From Euzebya tangerina (lineage in GTDB: Bacteria; Actinomycetota; Nitriliruptoria; Euzebyales; Euzebyaceae): a stretch of 64,000 nucleotides of DNA. Positions 27,717-36,040 of the stretch are shown here, piece by piece. How positions within the stretch are numbered: the first letter of the stretch is position 1; each line of letters begins with the position of its first letter. Location: the NCBI RefSeq assembly GCF_003074135.1, contig NZ_PPDK01000001.1, forward strand, positions 124,001 through 188,000. The letters are read 5' to 3'. Both the position numbers and the translations under genes were made by a program. The notes below the pieces were generated by a model, which did no database searches, was not told where the DNA came from, and worked only from the letters and a program-made list of their open reading frames with translations.

Positions 27717-28624
27717 GTGCAATGACCACGACGATCGACCTCGACCAGCCCATCCTCGAGATCAAGGGCGTCTCCAAGTTCTTCGGCAGCGTCATCGCCC
27801 TGCAGGACATCTCCATGTTCGTCCGGCCCGGGGAGGTCACCTGCCTCCTGGGCGACAACGGCGCCGGCAAGTCCACACTGATCAAGACCCTCTCCGGCGT
27901 GCACGCACCCAGCGAGGGTGAGTACTACTTCGAGGGCGAACCAGTGGAGTTGGCCTCGCCACGCGATGCCTTGAGCATGGGCATCGCCACCGTCTATCAG
28001 GACTTGGCGATGATCCCGCTGATGTCCATCTGGCGGAACTTCTTCCTCGGCTCCGAGCCGACCAAGGGCGTCTGGCCGTTCAGGCGGTTCGATGTCGATC
28101 ATGCCAAGCAGGTCACCCGCGAGGAGATGGCCAAGATGGGGATCGACATCCGGGATCCCGACCAGCCGGTCGGCACCCTCTCGGGCGGCGAGCGCCAATC
28201 CGTTGCGATCGCCCGGGCGGTGTACTTCGGTGCCAAGGTCCTGATCCTGGACGAGCCGACCGCAGCCCTCGGCGTCAAGCAGGCCGGCGTGGTGCTCAAG
28301 TACATCCTGCAGGCCAAGAAGCGGGGCATCGGCGTCATCTTCATCACCCACAACCCACACCACGCCTATCCCGTCGGCGACCACTTCGTCATCCTGCGAC
28401 GTGGCCTCGTCTCCGGCGACTTCGCGAAGGAGGATCTGCCGCTCGAGCAGCTGGTCCAGATGATGGCCGGTGGCGCCGACTTGGAGGCGCTGTCGCACGA
28501 GCTGGCCTCGGCATCCCGTGGGCAGGACTCAGATGACGAGGCTGCTGAACTGGCAGCCGCAGCTGACCAGCTCGCCTCGGAGGCCAAGGGCGCCCCCGAG
28601 TCGACGGGACCGGCGCAGGCGTGA
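27713..28624 (+). CDS. ABC transporter ATP-binding protein, single-domain sugar type
   Basis: 303 residues, one nucleotide-binding domain: Walker [14 protein letters not shown], signature [15 protein letters not shown], Walker [13 protein letters not shown], switch His in FITHNPHH. Unlike RbsA/XylG, which carry two fused domains, there is only one, as in FrcA-type systems, so a homodimer is expected. The C-terminus (about 265-303) is an Ala/Glu-rich tail. GTG at 27713 overlaps the permease stop; an in-frame ATG lies at 27722. Last gene of the iolG transcription unit. Confidence 0.9.
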   Translation: MSAMTTTIDLDQPILEIKGVSKFFGSVIALQDISMFVRPGEVTCLLGDNGAGKSTLIKTLSGVHAPSEGEYYFEGEPVELASPRDALSMGIATVYQDLAMIPLMSIWRNFFLGSEPTKGVWPFRRFDVDHAKQVTREEMAKMGIDIRDPDQPVGTLSGGERQSVAIARAVYFGAKVLILDEPTAALGVKQAGVVLKYILQAKKRGIGVIFITHNPHHAYPVGDHFVILRRGLVSGDFAKEDLPLEQLVQMMAGGADLEALSHELASASRGQDSDDEAAELAAAADQLASEAKGAPESTGPAQA

Positions 28625-28666
28625 CCCGGTTGTGACGATGGCGGGGGGCGTCGCCGCAAGCGCGCG

Positions 28667-29272
28667 TCAGCCCTCCGCCCAGGTCTGGATGATCCGGAGG
28701 GTCTCGTCCGGCACGACGATCGGCGCTCTCGGGTCATCCTCTTCGAGGACGTAGTGCACGACCGCGGTGGCCCACTGCTCCGACGGCGTCTCGATCCACG
28801 TGGGCCCTTCCGACCAGTCACCGGACGACAGCCCCTGGGCCGCGCTCAGCTCCTCGCGGATCTCCACGTGGGAGGGGCAGGAGAACTCGAGGTGGTGGGC
28901 CAACTCGTGGACCAGCGAGACCCGCAGCTGTGGGGCGGTGGCCGGGATCCGGATCGTCACCTCCTGTGCACCCGGGTCGTATCGGGCCCGGTCGTCCAGC
29001 TCGCGGGCCCCGACCAGTCCGACGGCGCCCAGGCACTCCCGCCGGGACGGGAAGGCCGAGGTGAACGTCGTCATGACCTCGTCGGCCAGGTCCCGAAGAT
29101 CCTGCGGGGTGTCGGCCCCATAGACCCACGCCGGCTCATCACCGGCCCGGGGTACGCCCTCGATCGGCACCGTCGAACAGCTGGTGAGGAGCACAGCCGC
29201 CGCGAGCGGGAGGACGGCAGCGGCAACATGCCACTGCCGTCGATCTCCACAACCGTCGAACCAGGCACGCAC
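28667..29272 (-). CDS. Putative zinc-dependent peptidase-like lipoprotein
   Basis: 201 residues, not assignable to a named family. A lipoprotein signal (LLTSC, C32) implies anchoring on the outer face of the membrane. The motif VHELAHHLEF (H122-E123-H126) is a perfect HExxH zincin site, and a downstream EGPTWIETPSEQWATAVVHYVLEE could supply the third ligand (a Glu). Proteolysis is thus plausible but unproven. It is convergent with the ABC ATPase gene, with 42 bp between the stops. Confidence 0.6.
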   Translation of the reverse strand: MRAWFDGCGDRRQWHVAAAVLPLAAAVLLTSCSTVPIEGVPRAGDEPAWVYGADTPQDLRDLADEVMTTFTSAFPSRRECLGAVGLVGARELDDRARYDPGAQEVTIRIPATAPQLRVSLVHELAHHLEFSCPSHVEIREELSAAQGLSSGDWSEGPTWIETPSEQWATAVVHYVLEEDDPRAPIVVPDETLRIIQTWAEG

Positions 29273-29331
29273 CTGCTGGAGGCTAGCCAGTCCGAATCCG
29301 GGGCGGGTGCGGTCATGTCTGGGTCACCGAC

Positions 29332-30273
29332 TCATGCCGACCCCACCATGACCGGCCCCCCGTGCAGCAGCCCGACGTGCTCGATGTCGGTGCCGCAGCA
29401 GCCCCCGACCGCCACGAGCGACGGCAGTTCGGCAACCAACGCGCGATGGCACGACAGCAGATCCTGTGGGTCACCACGATCCAACTCCACTGCCTCGTCC
29501 AGCTCTTCGTGGCTCGCACGCGAGGCGTTGTAGCGCAGAAGGCCCAGCCGCTCCCACGGACCTGTCTGCTCAAGCGCCCGTGCCATGTGGGTCGGGTGGG
29601 CGCAGTTGATGCCGAAGTAGGCAGCCGCACCATCCGTCAGCTGGTCGACCCGCTCGATGGCCGTCGCCAGACTGGCACCGGACGGGAGGCGACCGTCGGT
29701 CTCGACCGTGAAGGAGATGGCCACGGGCGCCCCGACCTCCGTCGCCGCCTCCACGATCCCCGCCGCCTCGTCGGTGTAGGTCATGGTCAGGGCGCCGATC
29801 TGATCGGCTCCGCCTGCGACGAGCGAGGTGATCTGGGGCCGGTGGTAGGCCGTCGCCTCGGCACGACTCATGGCCCCACCGACGGCGTATCCGTCGACCC
29901 GTGGGCCGACGTTGCCGCTGACCACGACCGGGATGTCGTGGCTGGTCGCGGCCACCTGGTGCAGCAGTTGCACGGCACTTCGGTTGATCTGGTCCAGTTG
30001 GTCCGCGTCGTAGCCGAGGCGGGTGCCCCAGTCGCTGCTGGCTCGCCAGGTCGGCGTCTCGAACACGGCTCCCGTCCCCTGGGCTCGCGCGATCGCCACA
30101 TAGTCCGCGAAGTACGCGGTGAGGCTGGCTCTCCCCGCCATGGTGGTCACCAGCGGGAACGCGGCGAACTCGGGCAGGTCGACCCCGTGGTTGAAGATCA
30201 GATCGGTCTCGAGCCCGCCCTCCGTCAGGAAGGGGCGGGACGCGGAGGTCGGAACGTGGGTCGGTGTGGTCAT
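29332..30273 (-). CDS. Homocysteine S-methyltransferase family protein
   Basis: 313 residues, TIM barrel. FLTEGGLETDLIFNHGVDLPEFAAFPL at the start; zinc-thiolate Cys in GINCAHP (C224) and GGCCGTD (C292, C293), the signature trio of the family. It transfers a methyl group (S-methylmethionine or another donor) to homocysteine in the cytoplasm; the donor cannot be read from sequence. The ATG at 30273 has GAGGAGC upstream. It is divergent from the winged-helix regulator, whose target it might be. Confidence 0.88.
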   Translation of the reverse strand: MTTPTHVPTSASRPFLTEGGLETDLIFNHGVDLPEFAAFPLVTTMAGRASLTAYFADYVAIARAQGTGAVFETPTWRASSDWGTRLGYDADQLDQINRSAVQLLHQVAATSHDIPVVVSGNVGPRVDGYAVGGAMSRAEATAYHRPQITSLVAGGADQIGALTMTYTDEAAGIVEAATEVGAPVAISFTVETDGRLPSGASLATAIERVDQLTDGAAAYFGINCAHPTHMARALEQTGPWERLGLLRYNASRASHEELDEAVELDRGDPQDLLSCHRALVAELPSLVAVGGCCGTDIEHVGLLHGGPVMVGSA

Positions 30274-30405
30274 CGGATGCTCCTCGCGGCGGATGTCGTC
30301 TGACGCCCGTCTTTGACGTCGTGGGCATACGGTGACCGGCGCCGGCCTGAGGAGCTTGGGGACCAGGTGGAGATTGTGTGAGGACCCGGGGACAATGATG
30401 CCGCC

Positions 30406-30609
30406 GTGCTCACCTTCGCCGACGTCGCGATCGACCTCGATGCCCGCGAGGTCATTCGTGACGGGGCCTCGCAGCACCTGGAGCCGCAGGCGTTCGATCT
30501 GCTCCGGTACCTCATCCTCAACCAAGAACGGGTGGTGCCGAAGTCCGAGCTCCTCGACGCCGTCTGGGGGACCACTTCGTCTCCGAGTCGGCGCTCACGA
30601 CCCGGGTGA
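30406..30609 (+). pseudogene. N-terminal half of a frameshifted winged-helix regulator
   Basis: From a GTG at 30406 it encodes an OmpR-type winged-helix start (LTFADVAIDLDAREVIRDGASQHLEPQAFDLLRYLI.. KSELLDAVWG) and then runs into unrelated residues and stops at 30609. In the next frame the expected continuation DHFVSESALTTRVKEARRALGDDG follows directly. The break lies in a run of five G (30566-30570); one lost G explains it. The downstream frame holds the rest of the gene. Confidence 0.8.
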
Positions 30610-32828
30610 AGGAGGCCCGGCGCGCGCTGGGCGATGACGGCACGCGGCAGGAGTGGATCCGGACCGTCCGCGGTCGTGGGTACCGCTTCCTACCGCAACT
30701 GGACGACGGCGCCACATCGCCGGGACCGTCCGACGACGATCTGCTGGGACGCGACGGGGAACTCGAGGACCTTCTGGCGGCGCTGCGCACCCCTGGTGTG
30801 GTGACCGTGGTCGGCCCCGGCGGGGTCGGCAAGACGGCGCTGGCCTCGGCACTGGCTCGGCAGATGAACACGGTGTCGTCCACCGACCCGGTCGTCGTGG
30901 ACCTGGCTGCCATCGCCGATCCCCAGATGGTGGTCCCGGCCATCCGCCGGGCGGCCGGCATCACATCGCCGACCGCGTCCGATCAGCAGTCGGTGATCGC
31001 CATCGCGACCATGGATCGGCTCGTCGTTCTCGACAACTGCGAGCACGTCATCGACACGGTCGCCGAGGTGGTGCGCAGCATCGTCGAGGTCGGCGGCGAT
31101 GTCCGACTGCTGTGCACGAGCCGTGAGCGGCTCGGAGTCCGGACCGAACGGGTGCACGCGATCGCCCCGCTGCCGCTGCCGGTCAGCCGTGCGCTGTTCG
31201 TCTCACGCGCACGACGGGTCAGACCCGAGTGGGAGCCGGACACCCGCGAAGAGGAGGCCCTCGACGCGCTGATCCCGCTGCTGGACGGCCTGCCACTGGC
31301 GATCGAGATGGCGGCGGGTCGTGTGGCCACCATCGGCCTGAGCGACCTGGCCGCCGTCCTGGCGGACCGCCTGGACATCCTCACCAGTGCCGACCGACGG
31401 CCGGTCGAGCGGCATCGGACCATACAGGACCTGGTGGCGTGGTCCTGTGAGCTGCTGACGCCGCACGAGCAGCAGCTCCTTGCCGACTTCACCGTCTTCG
31501 CCGGGCCGGTCGGCCTCGAGGACGCCATCGGCGTGCTCGGCAGCCAGCCGCACGATCCGGACGTCATCGCGGGTCTGTCTGCCCTGGTCGACCGCTCACT
31601 GCTGGTTGTGGACCTGCGCCACACACCGCCGACGTACCGACTGCTGGGGACCACGCGGGCCGTCGTCAGGGGGACGCTCGCCCCCGGTGACGAGCTCGAG
31701 CGCTGCCACGCCGAGTGGTTCGCCGGCGTGGCCGAGCGCTGCGACGCGGCGCTCCGAACGGACGACGAGGGATGGGCCAATGATCGGCTTGGCGGCGTCT
31801 TCGCGGAGATCCGAGCCGCACACGCCTGGGCTCGAGTGCACGACCACGACCTCGCGTGCCAGCTGTCGGATGCGCTCAGCTTCTACGCCCACAGTCGCCT
31901 GCAGGGTGAGCCGGCCACCTGGTCGGCGGCACTGCTGTCCCGACTGTCGCCGGACCATCCCGGCAGGCCGCTGGTGCTGGCGGACCTCGCCGCCGACGCC
32001 ACGCACCGGGCCGATCTTGCGGCCGCTGCCACCTACGCCGATCAGGCCCGAGCGACTGCCACCGCGCCACTGCCCGTGCGGACGCAGGTGTCGCTGCTCG
32101 AGACCGCTGCCGACCTGGCCCTGTACGACGGTGACCTGACGGAGAGCGCGGCGAGGAATCACGCCATGATGACGTTGGGGCGTGACGCAGCCGACCGTCA
32201 TGCCGAGAGCTTCGGCATCGTCGGTCAGGTCCTCGCCGCTACCTACGCCGACGATCTGATGCGGGCCACGTCGCTGCTCGACGGTCACGTCCCATCACCG
32301 GACACCTCGCCGTCGGCGCGCGGGTGGTTGGCGTATGCGCGTGCCGAGATCACGGCAGCGACCGCCCCGACGGATGCGATCGTCAGCTACGAACGGGCAC
32401 TGGCTGCCGCGAGGCCCGTCGGTGCGTCCTTCCTGTCGTCGGTGGCTGAGGTGTCCCTGGCTGCAGCGCTGACCCGTGCTGGCGATACCACTGCGGCCCT
32501 TGCCCGGTTCGCGAGGACACTGCCGCGGCTGCGACGGGACGGCAACCTCAGCCACGGCGTCACCACCCTTCGCAACCTGATCGTGCTGCTTGCTCACATC
32601 GGCGCGGATGAGGCGGCGGTGACCCTCCACGCCGCCCTGTCCGGCGACGCGGGATCGGAGACCTACGGCGAGGAAGAAGCTCGGCTCAGGGACGCGCTGC
32701 GGGTGATCCGCAGCCGACGGCCGGAGGGGGTAATCGAGCAGTGGGATGTGACCGCCCGAGGCCTCGGTGTGGTCTGGGCGTTGGACCATGCCACGGCCGT
32801 GGTCCAGACCCGACTCGCCACGTCCTAG
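30606..32828 (+). CDS. C-terminal part of the frameshifted regulator: winged-helix end, NB-ARC-like ATPase, helical repeats
   Basis: 740 residues in the frame that continues the gene begun at 30406. The first 30 residues complete the DNA-binding domain (EWIRTVRGRGYRFLPQL). Then comes an NTPase: Walker A TVVGPGGVGKTALASALA, Walker B RLVVLDNCEHVID, sensor LLCTSRERLGV and GLPLAIEMAAGR, all as in the NB-ARC/STAND class. The C-terminal 400 residues are helical, TPR-like. Intact relatives are ATP-controlled transcription activators. With one G restored, a protein of about 807 residues results. As it stands the ATPase part would lack the DNA recognition helix. Confidence 0.8.
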   Translation: MKEARRALGDDGTRQEWIRTVRGRGYRFLPQLDDGATSPGPSDDDLLGRDGELEDLLAALRTPGVVTVVGPGGVGKTALASALARQMNTVSSTDPVVVDLAAIADPQMVVPAIRRAAGITSPTASDQQSVIAIATMDRLVVLDNCEHVIDTVAEVVRSIVEVGGDVRLLCTSRERLGVRTERVHAIAPLPLPVSRALFVSRARRVRPEWEPDTREEEALDALIPLLDGLPLAIEMAAGRVATIGLSDLAAVLADRLDILTSADRRPVERHRTIQDLVAWSCELLTPHEQQLLADFTVFAGPVGLEDAIGVLGSQPHDPDVIAGLSALVDRSLLVVDLRHTPPTYRLLGTTRAVVRGTLAPGDELERCHAEWFAGVAERCDAALRTDDEGWANDRLGGVFAEIRAAHAWARVHDHDLACQLSDALSFYAHSRLQGEPATWSAALLSRLSPDHPGRPLVLADLAADATHRADLAAAATYADQARATATAPLPVRTQVSLLETAADLALYDGDLTESAARNHAMMTLGRDAADRHAESFGIVGQVLAATYADDLMRATSLLDGHVPSPDTSPSARGWLAYARAEITAATAPTDAIVSYERALAAARPVGASFLSSVAEVSLAAALTRAGDTTAALARFARTLPRLRRDGNLSHGVTTLRNLIVLLAHIGADEAAVTLHAALSGDAGSETYGEEEARLRDALRVIRSRRPEGVIEQWDVTARGLGVVWALDHATAVVQTRLATS

Positions 32829-33661
32829 TCGGGGATCCAGTTGAACTCGTCGGGGTTCGGACCGCGCCGCCCGTCACGGTCGAGGCTGTGGATCGTGGCC
32901 ATCTCCTCCTCCGACAGCTCGAAGTCGAAGATCTCGAAGTTCTCGGCGATTCGCTCCGGCTTGGTCGACTTGGGGAAGATGATGTCGCCGCGCTGGAGGG
33001 CCCAGCGCAGGGCCACCTGCGCCTCGGACTTGCCGTGCTGCTCGCCGATCTCGACCAGCGTCTCATCCCCGATGACCTCACCCTGCGCGATGGGCGACCA
33101 GGCTTCGGTCACGATGCCGTGCTCGGTGCCGAACTCCCGGACCTCATCGTTGGCGAAGTACGGGTGGACCTCGATCTGGTTGACCACGGGGACGACGTCG
33201 GTCTCGTCCATGAGGCGCTGCAGGTGATGGACCTGGAAGTTGGAGACCCCGATCGAGCGGGCGCCACCCGACGCATAGATCGCCTCCAAGGCCTTCCACG
33301 TCTCCACGTAGTCGAGGACCTCCGGCAGGGGCCAGTGGATGAGGAAGAGGTCGACGTAGTCGAACCCCATCCGCTCCAGTGAGCTCTCGAACTCCTTCGT
33401 CGCGACCTCGGGGTCGTGATAGCCGTTGTTCAGCTTCGTGGTGACGAAGACCTCCGAGCGGTCGAGGCCGGACGCTTGGACGGCAGCCCCCACGCCCGCC
33501 TCGTTGCGGTACATCTGCGCGGTGTCGATGTGCCGGTAACCGGTTTGGAGGGCGGTGAGGGTGACCTCCTTGGTCTCCTCCGGCTCGATCTGGAAGGTCC
33601 CGAACCCCAGCTGGGGGATCGTGACGTCGTTGTTGAGCGTGATCTGCGGTACAGCGGTCAT
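32825..33661 (-). CDS. Aldo/keto reductase
   Basis: 278 residues, full-length AKR barrel. The catalytic tetrad is complete: D46 and Y51 in YRHIDTAQMYRNE, K76 in VTTKLNN, H109 in LFLIHWPLP. The NADPH site IFPKSTKPERIAEN follows near the end. It reduces aldehydes or ketones such as 2,5-diketo-gluconate or methylglyoxal; the natural substrate is not evident. It shares its stop tetranucleotide (CTAG) with the convergent regulator gene and lies 9 bp downstream of an UlaG-like gene end. Confidence 0.92.
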   Translation of the reverse strand: MTAVPQITLNNDVTIPQLGFGTFQIEPEETKEVTLTALQTGYRHIDTAQMYRNEAGVGAAVQASGLDRSEVFVTTKLNNGYHDPEVATKEFESSLERMGFDYVDLFLIHWPLPEVLDYVETWKALEAIYASGGARSIGVSNFQVHHLQRLMDETDVVPVVNQIEVHPYFANDEVREFGTEHGIVTEAWSPIAQGEVIGDETLVEIGEQHGKSEAQVALRWALQRGDIIFPKSTKPERIAENFEIFDFELSEEEMATIHSLDRDGRRGPNPDEFNWIPD

Positions 33662-33670
33662 GGAGCAGTC

Positions 33671-34336
33671 CTAACCACTGATCGAGGTCGGTACTCCCCG
33701 ATGCGGGTCGAGGATCTCCGCGCGGCCGAGTTCGGCCACCTGGCCCAGGTAGATCCCCCGCGCCTCGGGACGCAGAAGGTGGTCGTGGACGGGGACGACC
33801 ATGCGTGGCTTGACGGCCCGGGCGAACTCGATGGTCTCCGCCAGCTTGGCCCAGGGGGCGTTGAGCGGCAGGGCCAGCACGTCGATGTGGTCCGGCACCG
33901 TGGTGTAGGCATCGCCCGGGTGGAACAGGCGCGTCTCGCCGTCGTCCACGATCAGGCCGAGGTTCCCGATGCCGGGGATGTCGGGGTGGATCACGGCGTG
34001 GTCGCTGCCCACGGCTTCGACGCGCAGCGCACCGAAGCTGCCCGTCCAGCCGGTTTCGATGGCCGTAGCCGTGATCCCACCCTCAGCCGCGACGGCGGCC
34101 GCCCCGGCCTCGGCCAGCACCGGCACGTCAGCGGCGTCGAGGACCTGGCCGAGCACGGTCGGATCGATGTGATCGGGGTGCCGATGGGTGATGAGGACGG
34201 CGTCGATGCCGTCGACCGCGCTGGGGGCCGAGGGCGAGAAGACGCCGGGGTCGATCAGGACGGCACCTGGCCGGTCACCCGGTCCGTCGCCGGCGTCGAT
34301 GCGGATGCAGGCATGGCCGAGGAGGGTGATGTGCAT
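33671..34336 (-). CDS. Metallo-beta-lactamase-fold hydrolase, UlaG-like
   Basis: 221 residues. MHITLLGHACIRIDAGDG at the start and the metal site LITHRHPDHIDPTV (HxHxDH) place it with the YfdR/UlaG metal-dependent hydrolases; DHAVIHPDIPGIGNLG and LFHPGDAYT give further ligands. Reaction unknown (lactone or phosphodiester hydrolysis in relatives). Start at the ATG at 34336, where the family begins. Divergent from the SulP gene with 61 bp between them. Confidence 0.85.
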   Translation of the reverse strand: MHITLLGHACIRIDAGDGPGDRPGAVLIDPGVFSPSAPSAVDGIDAVLITHRHPDHIDPTVLGQVLDAADVPVLAEAGAAAVAAEGGITATAIETGWTGSFGALRVEAVGSDHAVIHPDIPGIGNLGLIVDDGETRLFHPGDAYTTVPDHIDVLALPLNAPWAKLAETIEFARAVKPRMVVPVHDHLLRPEARGIYLGQVAELGRAEILDPHRGVPTSISG

Positions 34337-34397
34337 GGGTGTAGGTGTAACCCATCGAGGCGTGCTCGACAGCACCCGACCGTATCCTTCGAAGGCA

Positions 34398-35945
34398 GTG
34401 CCGGACCTCGCCCCCATCGCGACGCTGAAGCGCTCGTCGTTGTGGCGTCAGCCGTCGACGGGAGACCTGGTCGCGGGCGTGTCCGTCGCACTCGTCCTGG
34501 TGCCCCAGTCCGTCGCCTACGCGGTCTTGGCCGGCATCCCGCCCGAGCGGGGGATGGTGGTCGGTGTCGTCGCCACGATCGCCGCCGCCCCCTTCCTCGC
34601 CTCCCCCTACCTGCAGAGCGGCCCGACCGCGATCACGTCGCTGCTCACGCTCGGCACCCTCTCCACCCTGGCCAGTCCCATGAGCGAGAGCTACGTCGCC
34701 CTCGCCGCGCTCCTCGCGCTGATGGTCGGCGCGATCCGGCTCGGGATCGCGCTCAGCCAGGCTGGCGAACTTGCCTACTTCCTCTCCTCCCCCGTCCTGG
34801 CGGGCTTCACCTCGGCTGCGGCGGTGGTCATCGTCGCCTCGCAGCTTCCCACGCTGACCGGGGCCCCGGCCGACGCCGACAGCGTTCTGGTCCAGACCGG
34901 GCAGGTCATGGCGAACGTGGGCGAGTGGAACCCGGTGGCCGTCGCCATCGGCCTCGGAACGGTGGCGGTGGTCCTCCTCGCTCGGCGGCTCAGCCCACTC
35001 GTGCCGGGGGTCCTGATCGCCATCGTCGCCGGCGTGCTGATCGGGCAGGCCACCGCAACCGGTGACGTCGCGGCCGAGACACTCGGCGAGCTCCCCGCAG
35101 CGACCCCCGTCGTGTCGCTCGCCCTTCCGTGGTCCCGGGTGACCGACCTGCTCGTCCCCGCGCTGATCATCGCCGTGATCGGCTTCAGCGAGGCAGCGGC
35201 CATCGCCCGCAAGTTCGCTGCCGAGGAGCGGTTCGCGTGGGATCCGGACCGCGAGTTCGCGAGCCAGGGCGTGTCCAACCTGGCCGCAGGCCTGGTCGGC
35301 GGGTTCCCGGCTGGCGCCTCGTTCAGTCGCAGTGCGCTGAACCACATGGCCGGGGCCACATCGGCGTGGAGCGGGCTGGTGACCGGCCTGCTGATGGTGG
35401 GCGCCCTTCCCCTGGTCGGTCTGCTGGCCGACCTTCCGCGTGCGGTGCTCTCGGGGATCATCGTCGCTGCCGTCGGCCGACTGGCCGACCCGGGGCCGGT
35501 CTTCGCGCTGCGCACCGAGTCCCGCCAGCAGTTCACCATCGCCCTCGTGACGGCACTGGCCACGCTCCTCCTCGCCCCGCAGGTCCACTGGGCCATCCTC
35601 ATCGGGATCGCCCTGTCGATCGCCGCCCACCTGCGTCGCGAGCGGTACATCACCACCGAGCACTGGGTGGAGGACGGACACCTGCACCTTCGCCCCACGG
35701 GGGTGCTCTGGTTCGGCTCGGCGCCACGGTTCGAGGAGCAGGCCACCACGTTGATCACCGGTCAGGAGGTCACCGCGATGACCATCCACCTCCAACGACT
35801 GGGGCGCACGGACGTCAGCGGGGCGTACGCGCTGCGCCGAATCGTCGAGCTGGCGCGCGACCGCGGCGTGACCGTCGACCTGACCGACCCGACGGAAGCC
35901 AGCCGGCTGATCATCGAACGGGTGATGCGCACGACCGGTTCCTGA
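34398..35945 (+). CDS. SulP/SLC26 family anion transporter with STAS domain
   Basis: 515 residues. About 12 membrane helices starting LVAGVSVALVLVPQSVAYAVLAG (the conserved SulP entry signature), then LSSPVLAGFTSAAAVVI and FPAGASFSRSALN. The C-terminal 90 residues are a cytoplasmic STAS-like domain. The GTG at 34398 is chosen because SulP homology starts there; a TATCCT box lies 10 nt upstream. Transported anion (sulfate, bicarbonate or other) is not predictable. Confidence 0.9.
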   Translation: MPDLAPIATLKRSSLWRQPSTGDLVAGVSVALVLVPQSVAYAVLAGIPPERGMVVGVVATIAAAPFLASPYLQSGPTAITSLLTLGTLSTLASPMSESYVALAALLALMVGAIRLGIALSQAGELAYFLSSPVLAGFTSAAAVVIVASQLPTLTGAPADADSVLVQTGQVMANVGEWNPVAVAIGLGTVAVVLLARRLSPLVPGVLIAIVAGVLIGQATATGDVAAETLGELPAATPVVSLALPWSRVTDLLVPALIIAVIGFSEAAAIARKFAAEERFAWDPDREFASQGVSNLAAGLVGGFPAGASFSRSALNHMAGATSAWSGLVTGLLMVGALPLVGLLADLPRAVLSGIIVAAVGRLADPGPVFALRTESRQQFTIALVTALATLLLAPQVHWAILIGIALSIAAHLRRERYITTEHWVEDGHLHLRPTGVLWFGSAPRFEEQATTLITGQEVTAMTIHLQRLGRTDVSGAYALRRIVELARDRGVTVDLTDPTEASRLIIERVMRTTGS

Positions 35946-36006
35946 TCGTCGCGTGCACGTCATGGCCGATGGATCGAATCGGCCACGGACCGGACAGGCC
36001 GCGACC

Positions 36007-36012
36007 TATGAT
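36007..36012 (+). promoter_or_regulatory. Candidate -10 box (TATGAT) for the acyl-CoA carboxylase gene
   Basis: TATGAT lies 28 bp before the GTG at 36041 in a 95-bp intergenic gap. No good -35 is seen 16-19 bp upstream, so confidence is low. Confidence 0.35.
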
Positions 36013-36040
36013 GCCGACACGCTGAACTGGAGCCGCGTTT

